NCBI RefSeq assembly: GCF_028745515.1
Contig: NZ_JAQZSG010000016.1
Span: 25,210-89,209 of the forward strand
Origin: Paenibacillus thermotolerans
Lineage (GTDB): Bacteria > Bacillota > Bacilli > Paenibacillales > YIM-B00363
DNA: 64,000 nucleotides
Reading direction: 5' to 3'
Shown: positions 18,027-25,794 of the stretch, piece after piece
Numbering within the stretch: position 1 is the stretch's first letter
How the letters are laid out: every line of letters starts with the position of its first letter
The notes under the pieces: generated by a model
What the model was told of the DNA's origin: nothing
Seen by the model: only the letters and a program-made list of their open reading frames with translations
The model's database searches: none
Position numbers and translations under genes: made by a program

Positions 18027-18068
18027 GCAATACAATTATTGCAATCATACATTTGTTTTGTTTATACT
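18027..18068 (+). promoter_or_regulatory. Promoter and second palindrome for marR
   Basis: GCAATA-CAAT-TATTGC (18027-18042) is a palindrome with 6-bp arms. It overlaps a -35 box TTGCAA (18039-18044), followed after 18 nt by TATACT (18063-18068) for the plus-strand marR gene. This fits autorepression. Confidence 0.6.
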
Positions 18069-18099
18069 ACGGGTAGTTTCCTGAAAAGAGGCGATCATC

Positions 18100-18531
18100 G
18101 TGAATCCTGCCGCATTTGCCGAATTGGCCAACGAAATCATTAAAATGTCCGGTCTGCTCGGATCGGACAAATCTTTTATTGAGGGACTTACTCCGAAACA
18201 AGTCCATATTTTGATGGAAATCGGTTCAAAGACATTCAGACACGGGGATTTAGCGGGTATTCTCGGTGTCGACCCTTCCACTTTAACGAGAACGCTGGAT
18301 CCGCTGGTGAGAGCGAATTTAATCGACAGACAAACAAATCCCGAAAACCGAAGAGAAGTGTTAATCCGGCTTTCCGGTCACGGTTTGGAGGTTCTTGAGG
18401 AGGTCAGGAACAAGATGAGCCGGCTATTGGCCCAAATACTGGAGCAAATTCCGGAGGGTCAACAACAGCAGGTGGAATCCGGCATCGGGATTTTATTAAC
18501 CGCCATTAAAAACTTTAACATGGCCAGGTAA
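18100..18531 (+). CDS. MarR family transcriptional regulator
   Basis: 143 aa winged-helix repressor. The DNA-binding part shows RHGDLAGILGVDPSTLTRTLDPLVRANLIDR, with the wing NPENRREVLIRLS. Starts at GTG 18100 behind AAAAGAGG. It is divergent from the DHA2 exporter gene and should control it and itself through the palindromes in between. The inducing ligand is unknown. Confidence 0.93.
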   Translation: MNPAAFAELANEIIKMSGLLGSDKSFIEGLTPKQVHILMEIGSKTFRHGDLAGILGVDPSTLTRTLDPLVRANLIDRQTNPENRREVLIRLSGHGLEVLEEVRNKMSRLLAQILEQIPEGQQQQVESGIGILLTAIKNFNMAR

Positions 18532-18535
18532 AAAA

Positions 18536-18575
18536 AGAAGCGGAAAACGCCGCGTCAGGCGCCATCCGCTTCTTT
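18536..18575 (+). terminator. Intrinsic terminator of marR
   Basis: GAAGCGG-AAAA-CGCC-GCGTCA-GGCG-CCAT-CCGCTTC followed by TTTC, 4 nt after the marR stop codon. A two-part stem with a small internal loop. Confidence 0.8.
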
Positions 18576-18734
18576 CACCTCGTCGTTGTGACTCCGGTGA
18601 TATCGACTTCGAAAGTAGCCGGCCGACCCGAAAGATGGGCAGCCTAAATCACAGCGATCCGTGATCCGATAATACATGCGCTTTCGCCCTTCGGCTTCCT
18701 CCCAATATGACTCCACCCATTGTTCCGACTCCAT
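18555..18734 (-). pseudogene. Possible remnant of a PadR-type regulator
   Basis: A 59-codon open frame on the minus strand. Its first half contains WVESYWEEAEGRKRMYYRIT, which looks like the wing and following strand of PadR regulators (usual pattern: E...EEGR.RKYYRIT). After ITDR the similarity is lost (DLGCPSFGSAGYF). The 3' end overlaps the marR terminator. No complete helix-turn-helix is found upstream. I read it as a decayed fragment; a chance match is possible. Nothing else was seen in the 320-bp gap before the next gene. Confidence 0.35.
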
Positions 18735-18853
18735 GCCGTAAACAATTCTAAACCATACGAATCTTATACCCCCTTAAAGGGTCCGGCGGCTACGAATCAT
18801 AGTAATACGCGAAGCTTTGCTGGACAAATATCACAATAGAAGGGACAAGTGGT

Positions 18854-19885
18854 ATGAAAAAAATGGTTGTTAGCGCGTTTTTGTCGGGATTATTGATTAC
18901 GGCGGCAGGCGCAGCTCCGGTATTGGCGGACGATAGCGAAAACACGAACCAAACGATCGAAGCGACGGCAGCAGCCGGTACGGACTCACAAATCGAGCAG
19001 AAAACGCCTGCGCTCATTCCCGGAAATTTCTTTTACTTTATTAAGACGGTCGTAGAAAATATTCAACTAGCTTTGACCTTTAACGATGTGGATAAGGCAC
19101 TGCTCCTAGCCGAGCACGCTCAAGAAAGAATTTTGGAAGCGAATGCGCTCATCGCCGAAGGCAAATCCGATCTTGCCGCCGAAACGCTGCAAAAAGCGCT
19201 TGAGAACCAACAGAAGGCTCTGCAACAGGCAAATCAAACGGAAACGCTGACGAGCAATGAAGATGCGCTTGACGCTTACTTGCCCGCCGCGTCATCAGAC
19301 GATGTAGCGGACGAAGAAGACGCAGACGAGGACTTGGATGCAGACGAAGATGCGGATCATGATGCATACGTTGACGAAGACGAAGACAAGGACGAGGACG
19401 AGCATGAGGATGAGGATGCCGATTCGAAAGTGAGGGAGCAATTCTCCGGTAAGCTTAAGCAAAACATTGCATCCTTAATATTGGCGATGAATAAAGTAAA
19501 AAATCCTACGGCTAAAGCGGCGCTTGCCAAAAATATCGAAAAAAGCTTCGGAAAAATGGTAACGAAGTCGGCGAAGTTTGCGGCTGTTGAAGAGGTCGAG
19601 ATCGACGATCCATTGCAACAACTGTCCGTAGAAGCTGACGAACAAACCGATGTGCAAACCGATGTGCAGACCGAAGCGGCTGCTGCGGCTGCTGCGGTCA
19701 TAATGGCTGCGGGTCAATCAGCAAAGACGCAAATCGTGGCAAACACAGAAGTCGAGCCGGAAACCAAATCCATTAAGCTTGAAAAGAAGCTTGAAAAGAA
19801 AAAAGAAAAAGCGGAAAAACAGCACGGAAAACCTGAAAAGTCCGAAAAGCACAACAACGGTCGCAAAAACGGCCACAATAAATAA
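18854..19885 (+). CDS. Exported acidic protein with DUF5667-like domain
   Basis: 343 aa. A signal peptide (MKKMVVSAFLSGLLITAAGA, cut probably after PVLA) is followed by a DUF5667-like helical segment (PGNFFYFIKTVVENIQLAL and LLAEHAQERILEANALI). Residues about 150-192 are almost only Asp and Glu, then a second helical region, a run of eight Ala, and a Lys-rich tail (KKLEKKKEKAEKQHGK). Such charged layout suggests a surface protein that binds cations or wall polymers; this is inference. Ribosome site AGAAGGGACA. Terminated by the hairpin at 19905. Confidence 0.8.
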   Translation: MKKMVVSAFLSGLLITAAGAAPVLADDSENTNQTIEATAAAGTDSQIEQKTPALIPGNFFYFIKTVVENIQLALTFNDVDKALLLAEHAQERILEANALIAEGKSDLAAETLQKALENQQKALQQANQTETLTSNEDALDAYLPAASSDDVADEEDADEDLDADEDADHDAYVDEDEDKDEDEHEDEDADSKVREQFSGKLKQNIASLILAMNKVKNPTAKAALAKNIEKSFGKMVTKSAKFAAVEEVEIDDPLQQLSVEADEQTDVQTDVQTEAAAAAAAVIMAAGQSAKTQIVANTEVEPETKSIKLEKKLEKKKEKAEKQHGKPEKSEKHNNGRKNGHNK

Positions 19886-19904
19886 TTGAAAACGCAATTT
19901 CGGG

Positions 19905-19940
19905 GCGGCTCCGTATCATACAAACGGGGTCGCTTTTTTA
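19905..19940 (+). terminator. Intrinsic terminator of the acidic exported protein
   Basis: GCGGCTCCG (19905-19913) pairs with CGGGGTCGC (19925-19933), including two G-T wobble pairs, followed by six T residues. Confidence 0.75.
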
Positions 19941-20339
19941 TTAGAAAGACTTACTCCATATCAAAACAGCTCTATCAACTTCATCAACGTAGCCGATATC
20001 GTCAGATAAATTCCAAAATAAAATCTTATCGGTTTCGTCATTTTCTATGAAGGGGGCTATGTAATCCAAGACAGCAAAGTATACTGGATTATATTTTATC
20101 GCTCCATTCGGCTTCCTAACCTTAAGTAAGCCTTTAAAATCCATATCATGAACAATCTGCGCTGTTTCCTCAAAAAGCTCCCGCATGGCGCATTCTTTAG
20201 AGGTTTCGCCTTCTTCTTTTACCCCAGCAGGTACTTCCCATTCGTAACATATTAGTTCATCTTCATGCAAAGTAATGAATTCTAATAACTCATAGCCATC
20301 TTTATTGGTGGCAATCATTAATACTCCCCCCCCCCCCAC
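19941..20339 (-). CDS. NUDIX hydrolase with a poly-G tract at its start
   Basis: 125-132 aa. The Nudix box is intact: GVKEEGETSKECAMRELFEETAQ. The N-terminus is unusually short: the first beta strand begins at VLMIATNKDG, directly after a run of 12 G. Translation can start at GTG 20339, which reads through the G tract as glycines, or at ATG 20318, for which the G tract itself could serve as ribosome site (7 nt away). The GTG lies 9 nt after the stop codon of the nitrilase gene and in the same frame. It resembles the NUDIX gene at 39956 in its C-terminal half. The substrate is probably a nucleotide derivative, not identified. Confidence 0.8.
   Translation of the reverse strand: MGGGGVLMIATNKDGYELLEFITLHEDELICYEWEVPAGVKEEGETSKECAMRELFEETAQIVHDMDFKGLLKVRKPNGAIKYNPVYFAVLDYIAPFIENDETDKILFWNLSDDIGYVDEVDRAVLIWSKSF
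20326..20337 (-). repeat. Homopolymeric tract of 12 G (coding strand)
   Basis: Twelve consecutive C residues on the plus strand, the longest homopolymer noticed in the window. It sits at the very start of the NUDIX gene. Tracts of this length are prone to slippage both in cells and in sequencing. Confidence 0.95.
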
Positions 20340-20348
20340 TACGATTAC

Positions 20349-20969
20349 TTATATTGAGACGCTTTTGCTTTGAAAGTCCAGCAGCCTTGTTCTTACATCA
20401 TTTTTTGAGATGAACACCGCATTTCCATCTTGGTCAATGCAGTATGCGATTGGTATCGATACATCACTGCCCCTGAACGATCCGTCTGCGTGACTCGTAC
20501 CGACGATCATTGTTCTATAATTGATTGCTACCTTGCTCGCTTCATTGATCCATTCCTCGAATTGCTCTTCACTCAACATTCCGACGCCGATTGGATGCAC
20601 AATCAAGTCTATATGGTCGGCATCTTCACTCTTCACACCTTGTTCAACCAATTCATCACAAAGAATGTGTCCTATCCTCAATCCCTTTACAGATGCAAAA
20701 GTTGTCCGGCCATACTTAACCCTGTCCAATACGATTTCGCCTAAGTCGTTAATAATAATGGCTCTATCCTTAGGGCTTTCGCTGAACTTTCTGTGTCCTC
20801 CGATTAATACCTTGTTATATTTCCTTGCTAAAGTACAAGCTTTTTCCACATTTTCATTCAAATAACCTTCCGGAAAGATTACAGCGTCAGCGGAAGGATG
20901 ATTTTTAAGCTCGCGTTCAAGTTGTTCAATATTCTTTTCAAGTTTTGGTTGGATGATGAGAAATTTCAT
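20349..20969 (-). CDS. Carbon-nitrogen hydrolase (nitrilase superfamily)
   Basis: 206 aa, shorter than typical family members (260-300 aa). The catalytic triad can be read: Glu in VIFPEGYLNE, Lys in DRVKYGRTT, Cys in GHILCDELVE. A later Glu-Glu pair near the WINEAS segment is also present. It should hydrolyse an amide or nitrile-type C-N bond. ATG follows GGGGGG. It is directly followed by the NUDIX gene in one operon. Confidence 0.85.
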   Translation of the reverse strand: MKFLIIQPKLEKNIEQLERELKNHPSADAVIFPEGYLNENVEKACTLARKYNKVLIGGHRKFSESPKDRAIIINDLGEIVLDRVKYGRTTFASVKGLRIGHILCDELVEQGVKSEDADHIDLIVHPIGVGMLSEEQFEEWINEASKVAINYRTMIVGTSHADGSFRGSDVSIPIAYCIDQDGNAVFISKNDVRTRLLDFQSKSVSI

Positions 20970-21071
20970 ACGAACCCCCCGGCATTATTGAACCCATTTT
21001 ACTTTCGACAGGGAGGAATATATTTCCTGTTTTTTCGCCCGAAATTTCAGCGGATTTCTAATAAACGCCAA

Positions 21072-21096
21072 AAGCGATGGATCGACTCCATCGCTT
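21072..21096 (-). terminator. AGCGATGGA hairpin, copy 1
   Basis: AAGCGATGGA-TCGAC-TCCATCGCTT, a perfect 10-bp stem with a 5-nt loop, 25 nt after the stop codon of the methyltransferase gene on the minus strand. A short T run (TTTT) follows on that strand. The same arms occur at 42325, 45946 and 50348. Confidence 0.75.
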
Positions 21097-21120
21097 CGCT
21101 ATTGTTCTCCGTTAAATGAA

Positions 21121-21885
21121 TTACAATTTAATGGCCATAATCCTCAGCCGTTTGTAGTCTATATACCAGGCGCCATCTTTGAATAATTCACTACGAGTTT
21201 CCTCTTCAATTTTATGAATTACGTTATTTTTTTCTTCAGCAGAAAATCCTTTAAAGAAATCGTCGGCAAATCCCGTTAACCATAAATGTAACCCCTCTTC
21301 ACCGTTTGGCATCTTTGTCGGTCTTTCGAAATGAACGGCATACGTAACCCGAAAACCTTGTTGCTCTAACAGTGTGCTGTACTGAGCGATGCTGGGGAAG
21401 TACCAAGGATTTAGCGTTGAAGCGTCGATTCCATACTCTTTACCAAGCACTTGGCTGGTTGCCCTAATTACGTTCTCTACGTTCCCTTGACCACCAAATT
21501 CAGCAACAAACCTTCCGCCTGTTTTTAAGGCATCCCATATACACTTAATTACCCGTTCAGGCTTTTTCATCCAATGCAAGGCAGCGTTTGAGAATACGGC
21601 GTCTATTTGTTCATCAAGTTTGAAACTCTCGGCGTCGCCTACGAAAAAGTTAATCTCAGGATATTTTTCCTTAGCGGAATTAATCATCTGAGTGGATAAA
21701 TCCATACCGACGACTGTTGCACCTGTCTTCGAAATCTCATTCGCTAAATCCCCTGTACCACAACCCAAATCTAAAATTTTCTCTCCGATCTTAGGGTTCA
21801 AAAGTTCGACTACACCTTTACCGAGTTCAGACACATAATCCAGTTTCTTATCGTAGAGATCGGTTTGCCAAACATGAATTGAATT
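21121..21885 (-). CDS. Class I SAM-dependent methyltransferase
   Basis: 254 aa. Motif I ILDLGCGTGDLANEI, motif II VVGMDLS, and VFSNAALHWM (post-motif region) mark a Methyltransf_11/25-type enzyme similar to trans-aconitate methyltransferase-like proteins. I choose GTG 21885, with GGGGGATGAT before it, since relatives begin just before the WQTDLYD segment; a GTG at 21927 has no ribosome site. It is divergent from the hxlR gene. The substrate is unknown. Confidence 0.85.
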   Translation of the reverse strand, partial: NSIHVWQTDLYDKKLDYVSELGKGVVELLNPKIGEKILDLGCGTGDLANEISKTGATVVGMDLSTQMINSAKEKYPEINFFVGDAESFKLDEQIDAVFSNAALHWMKKPERVIKCIWDALKTGGRFVAEFGGQGNVENVIRATSQVLGKEYGIDASTLNPWYFPSIAQYSTLLEQQGFRVTYAVHFERPTKMPNGEEGLHLWLTGFADDFFKGFSAEEKNNVIHKIEEETRSELFKDGAWYIDYKRLRIMAIKL

Positions 21886-22002
21886 CACGACATCATCCCC
21901 CAGTAGTTGGTAAATCAATTGTCGCACAAACCGCTTTATATTTTAAATATATAAAACCTATCGTCTTTATAGTTATTAGATATTTGTGAGAAACTTATTA
22001 TT

Positions 22003-22032
22003 TTGACAACAGACTCTTACATAAAATAATAT
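22003..22032 (+). promoter_or_regulatory. Sigma-A promoter of hxlR
   Basis: TTGACA (22003-22008), 18-nt spacer, TAATAT (22027-22032). The expected start at about 22039 leaves a 70-nt leader. The divergent methyltransferase gene may share this control region. A second AT-rich stretch with TATACT lies at about 22051. Confidence 0.6.
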
Positions 22033-22107
22033 TTTTACAAGTAACTTTTTTATACTTTACAAACTATTTGCACTTAAATTTCAAACATAAACTAAGGAGT
22101 GAATTGA

Positions 22108-22437
22108 ATGGGTATTTCAAGCACGAATACATCCCCCGAAAGTATGGAATGTACTATCGAAAAAGCCTTAAATATCATTGGCGGAAAATGGTCCTTCTTA
22201 GTCCTTCGCGAACTATTTTGTGGTACAAAAAGATTCGGAGAACTGAAGAGTTGTATTCATGGGATCAGTCCGAAAGCTTTGACCGATACACTCCGCCATT
22301 TAGAGAAGAACGGTATTATAATCCGTACGGCCTATTCAACGATTCCGCCAACCGTCGAATATACTCTCACCGAAAAAGGTAACTCCATACACACAATTAT
22401 TCATGAAATGAAAGTTTGGGGAAAACATTGGGCATAG
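22108..22437 (+). CDS. HxlR family transcriptional regulator
   Basis: 109 aa winged-helix protein. The segment IGGKWSFLVLRELFCGTKRFGELKS and the following ISPKALTDTLRHLEKNGII are classic HxlR. A Cys sits just before the helix (SMECTIEKAL, residue 15), at the position of the redox-sensing Cys in YodB/HypR-type members, so thiol or quinone sensing is possible. ATG 22108 follows AAGGAGTGAATTGA. It may control the divergent methyltransferase; two aldo/keto reductase genes lie convergently downstream. Confidence 0.92.
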   Translation: MGISSTNTSPESMECTIEKALNIIGGKWSFLVLRELFCGTKRFGELKSCIHGISPKALTDTLRHLEKNGIIIRTAYSTIPPTVEYTLTEKGNSIHTIIHEMKVWGKHWA

Positions 22438-22455
22438 AAGTTTTTTGTCAAATAC

Positions 22456-22489
22456 AAAAAAGCCGATGCATGTGGAAGCACGGCTTTTT
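22456..22489. terminator. Intrinsic terminator of hxlR (possibly bidirectional)
   Basis: AAAAAGCCG-ATGC pairs with AGCA-CGGCTTTTT around a short loop, flanked by A and T tracts. Lies between hxlR (plus) and the aldo/keto reductase (minus), 19 nt after hxlR. Confidence 0.85.
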
Positions 22490-22510
22490 CTCTTTTTCGA
22501 CTGATATATT

Positions 22511-23416
22511 TTAAGTTTTCGGAGCTTCTACGGCTTGGTGCAAGCGAAACTTGGCCTCTTCATAAACATCGGCCGGTAGTTGGCCCTTGTTCGCAATTTT
22601 CAGGTTTTCGGCGAGATGCTCCGGATTTTTCGTGCCGACGATCGTCGTCGACATATGTGGGTGGCTTAGCGTAAAGCGGAGCAAGAACGCCGTGCGGCTT
22701 TCGCCTTCCTCGAGCAGATCGTCCAGCTTCGCTTTCTCCCATATTGCCCATCGATCCGCATTCCCAAGTCCTACTCCCGGTTCGCCACGCCCTACTCCTC
22801 CGCGAATGATAGTGCCTGCACCGGCTTGAGAGGACGCAGTAATGATGTTTTCATGAGCCCTTTCCAATGCCGAGTACGGAATTTGGAAACAATCAAACAC
22901 TCCGGACTCAATATATTTTTCAATATGAGGAAGTGTTGAGGAAATGCCGATCCAGCGAACCTTCCCTGATGCCTGGATTTCCTTCAGCACTTCCACCAAA
23001 TTACCTTCTTTCGTCTGCTCTACCGATGGGTTATGAAGCTGCAACAAATCCACGTAATCCGTCTTCATTCTCCGCAAGCTGGTTTCAATGTTATGCAGAA
23101 GGTTCTCTCTTGTCCACACGTGCGGCGTCTCGTCATGATCTCCCGCGTTTACTACCGTGCATCCGCATTTAGTAGCCAGAAAATACTCATTGCGGCGGTG
23201 GCTGATAAACTTCCCGATATACTCCTCACTTAGACCGTAATCGTATGCGGTATCAATGAAGTTAATACCGGCATCCAAGACGGCGTTCAAAATTCGTTCG
23301 GCTTCATCATCGGTTACCGATCGGCCACTCCAAATTCTTGGACCTCTTATTTCCATTGCCCCAAACCCTAAACGTGTCACTTCCAATCCGGTACGTCCCA
23401 ACACTGCTTTTTGCAC
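22511..23416 (-). CDS. Aldo/keto reductase
   Basis: 301 aa NADPH-dependent oxidoreductase with TIM barrel. Catalytic residues by motif: Asp and Tyr in FIDTAYDYGLSEEYIG, Lys in FLATKCG, His in LLQLHNPS. The C-terminal cofactor part VGTKNPEHLAENL is present. GTG 23416 follows AAAGGAGGAATCATCC. It lies 22 nt after a second aldo/keto reductase gene, so they form a pair. Substrate unknown. Confidence 0.92.
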   Translation of the reverse strand: MQKAVLGRTGLEVTRLGFGAMEIRGPRIWSGRSVTDDEAERILNAVLDAGINFIDTAYDYGLSEEYIGKFISHRRNEYFLATKCGCTVVNAGDHDETPHVWTRENLLHNIETSLRRMKTDYVDLLQLHNPSVEQTKEGNLVEVLKEIQASGKVRWIGISSTLPHIEKYIESGVFDCFQIPYSALERAHENIITASSQAGAGTIIRGGVGRGEPGVGLGNADRWAIWEKAKLDDLLEEGESRTAFLLRFTLSHPHMSTTIVGTKNPEHLAENLKIANKGQLPADVYEEAKFRLHQAVEAPKT

Positions 23417-23438
23417 GGATGATTCCTCCTTTTCACGA

Positions 23439-24377
23439 TTATATTAGGGGTGAAACTTCATCTATGAAATTAACGTCTTCTTCCGAAAGCAGAGGGCGTA
23501 CGGAGGCCGCCGCGTTTTGCTCGGCCTGCGCCGGTGTTTTAGCGCCTGGAATGGCAACGGATACCGCAGGATGGTTTAGGACATAGCGCAGTGCAGCTTG
23601 GCCAAGTGTACGGTGTTCATTCTCCAGAAGACGAAGGCGTTCCGCTTTTTCTAGGCTGTCTTTGTACCATTGCTCGTTCGGCCAGTTTTTTCGGATATCT
23701 CCTTCAGGGAATGTTGTTTCTTCCGTAAATTTTCCTGTAAGAATGCCCATTCTGAGCGGCCCCCGTACTACAACGCCGATTCCGTTCTCCTGAAGATACG
23801 GAAGAACTTCCTTTTCGGTCGAACGGTTTAGAATGCTGTAGTCCAGTTGAACAACATCAAGACAGCCTTCTCTATTAAAGTGCTTGATATACTCAAAGTT
23901 TTCCGTAGATACTCCTGTCAATCTTACCTTCCCGTCCCGCTTCAGGATTTCGAAAGCCCGCATGAACGCTTCGGTTTCTTCGTGCTTATCCCACCAAAGA
24001 TGACAAAAGTAAACGTCTATGTAATCGGTTTCGAGTCGGCGCAGGCTGTTTTCAAACGCGTCGATAACTTTTTCCGGACGGTCATAGACCGGCTCGCGCT
24101 TCGGATCCCGATGATGCCCCATCAACCCGCCTTTGGTGGAAAGAATCACGTTGTCCCGTCTGCCTTTCATTACTTTGGCGACAAGCGCCTCGCTGCGGCC
24201 GGAACCGTACACATCGGCCGTATCGATGAAGTTAATTCCCAGTTCAAGGGCTCTTTCCATAGCATTGATCGAGTTATCATCCTGAACGGGCCCCCATGCG
24301 TCTCCGCCGATGGCCCATGCTCCGAAACCAATCTCGGAAACCTCGATTTCGGATTTTCCAAGCTTGCGATAATTCAT
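23439..24377 (-). CDS. Aldo/keto reductase (YajO/IolS-like)
   Basis: 312 aa. Asp/Tyr in FIDTADVYGSGRSE, Lys in LSTKGGLMG, His in YFCHLWWDKHE, and the nucleotide-binding end AIPGAKTPAQAEQN. ATG follows GGAGAGGTCGCCGA. First gene of a two-gene operon with another, clearly different, aldo/keto reductase (about 30% similarity by eye). No clear promoter element was identified upstream. Confidence 0.92.
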   Translation of the reverse strand: MNYRKLGKSEIEVSEIGFGAWAIGGDAWGPVQDDNSINAMERALELGINFIDTADVYGSGRSEALVAKVMKGRRDNVILSTKGGLMGHHRDPKREPVYDRPEKVIDAFENSLRRLETDYIDVYFCHLWWDKHEETEAFMRAFEILKRDGKVRLTGVSTENFEYIKHFNREGCLDVVQLDYSILNRSTEKEVLPYLQENGIGVVVRGPLRMGILTGKFTEETTFPEGDIRKNWPNEQWYKDSLEKAERLRLLENEHRTLGQAALRYVLNHPAVSVAIPGAKTPAQAEQNAAASVRPLLSEEDVNFIDEVSPLI

Positions 24378-24523
24378 TCGGCGACCTCTCCTTATTCATA
24401 GATTACCTAGACTAATTTACTGGTCTGATACAATAATATTGCCAAGATAATCGATTGAGAAGTACGCACTTTTTCTTAAGTCAGTTACCTTGAAGTTACT
24501 ATTAAACTTGCCTTGAGTAATCG

Positions 24524-25210
24524 TTAAGCCCCTGCATCCACTAATAATCTTACAATCGCACCGAACCGGCGAGCTTTGGCATGCTCCAGCGGTGTTACCC
24601 CGTTCTTATCCGGAATCGTCACGTTAGCCCCATGCTCGATCAGCAATCGGATAACCTGCTGCTGCCTCTCTCCTCCGTTATTCAATACGATCGCTTCCAT
24701 CAGCGCCGTCCATCCTAAATTGTTAACGTGATTCACGTCTATTTCCGTTCGAGTAAGCAGTTCTTTAACGACTTCAACATAGCCGTGCTCCGATGCAAGA
24801 ATAAGCGCGGTGCCGCCATAACGATTCGTAATCGTCGGGTCTGCGCCGGCATCGATCAACAGCTTTACAATTTCGAGAAACCCCTCAGCACCGGCATACA
24901 AGAACGGGTTATCCAGTATGTTATCTTGCAAGTGAATATCGGCCCCCGCCTCAATCAATGCTTTGACAGTCTCCGCTTTATTGCCGTGCGTAGCCGCTAG
25001 AATCGGCGTACGTCCCCGCGCATCTCTTGTATTTATGTCCGCCCCATCATTGATCAATTGCAAAACCTTATCGGTATTCCCGCTCTCCGCAGCCTGAATT
25101 AACGACCGGTTCAATGATTCCACACCCTTTTCCGATAATTTAATGTAAGACTGACAGCCCATCAGCATCAAAATGATCGTAATTAAAGCCACATAACGCG
25201 TAGAAAGCAA
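24524..25210 (-). CDS. Ankyrin-repeat lipoprotein
   Basis: 228 aa. Lipobox LMGC with Cys19 after a hydrophobic signal, so it is anchored on the outer membrane face. Then about five ankyrin repeats, for example NTDKVLQLINDGADINTRD and RGRTPILAATHG, up to the C-terminus. Ankyrin proteins mediate protein-protein contacts; partner unknown. Bacillus and Paenibacillus encode several such lipoproteins. Transcribed away from the T-box region. Confidence 0.9.
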   Translation of the reverse strand: MLSTRYVALITIILMLMGCQSYIKLSEKGVESLNRSLIQAAESGNTDKVLQLINDGADINTRDARGRTPILAATHGNKAETVKALIEAGADIHLQDNILDNPFLYAGAEGFLEIVKLLIDAGADPTITNRYGGTALILASEHGYVEVVKELLTRTEIDVNHVNNLGWTALMEAIVLNNGGERQQQVIRLLIEHGANVTIPDKNGVTPLEHAKARRFGAIVRLLVDAGA

Positions 25211-25450
25211 CCTCCTTGCAATAATATCGGCGCTCTACAGCGATTATATCGCATATCAAGGTGTATACTGTGCAAAAAAGCCATCCCAAAGCGAATTTTT
25301 AAACTTTACATTGCTATAGTCAAATGCCTCAATCAGCTTTCAGTTATTCGCCATATACTTATTTTATCTGATTGAATTTTCAGGGCAGTTCAATAATTTA
25401 TGGTTTGAATGTTGCATCGCAATAAAGCAATTACGCGTTAAACGACGTGC

Positions 25451-25479
25451 TTGCAAGGAAATTTTCTAAGCAATACAAT
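25451..25479 (+). promoter_or_regulatory. Sigma-A promoter of the DAHP synthase T-box transcript
   Basis: TTGCAA (25451-25456), 17-nt spacer, TACAAT (25474-25479). The expected start is near 25486, immediately before the T-box stem I. The 240 bp between the ankyrin gene and this promoter hold no recognisable gene. Confidence 0.7.
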
Positions 25480-25494
25480 CAACCTAAATAAAAC

Positions 25495-25761
25495 GCGATG
25501 ATGGAGAGAGTAAGCGGATCTAGATTCTTGACAGGGACGGTGTGCCGACCGACTGAGAGCACCCGAATGGATTTGTCCGCCGAAGTTCACTCCGGAGCCG
25601 GTTGCTGAACGAGCCCTGTTTATTAAAGCTCGCTAGGCTTACACGTATTTCTCTGCGTTAAAGAGACGAAAGTGAGAAATGACGACACGCCCTATGGCAT
25701 TCTTCATTTCTAATAAGGGTGGTACCACGGCTCCTCGTCCCTTGCGGACAGGAGCTTTTTT
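25495..25761 (+). promoter_or_regulatory. T-box leader, probable tRNA-Phe specificity (specifier UUC)
   Basis: The conserved T-box AAGGGTGGTACCACGG lies at 25715-25730 and is followed by a terminator hairpin GCTCCTCGTCC-CTTGC-GGAC-A-GGAGC with T tract (25730-25761). Upstream, the 5' part has GAGAGAGTAAG (S-turn side of the specifier loop), GGACGGTGTGCCGACC and GACTGAGAGC in stem I. GCGGA (about 25514) can pair with TCCGC (25576-25580), after which CGAAG-TTC-ACTC places the specifier triplet at 25586-25588, UUC, a phenylalanine codon followed by A as usual. Uncharged tRNA-Phe should favour the antiterminator and turn on the DAHP synthase gene. Confidence 0.9.
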
Positions 25762-25794
25762 GTTGTTCAAAAAACATAGTAAGGAGCGATTTTC

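Noticed and set aside
19149..19701. Minus-strand Ser/Ala-rich frames opposite the acidic exported protein
   Set aside because: They are mirror images of the Asp/Glu and Ala codon repeats of the plus-strand gene.
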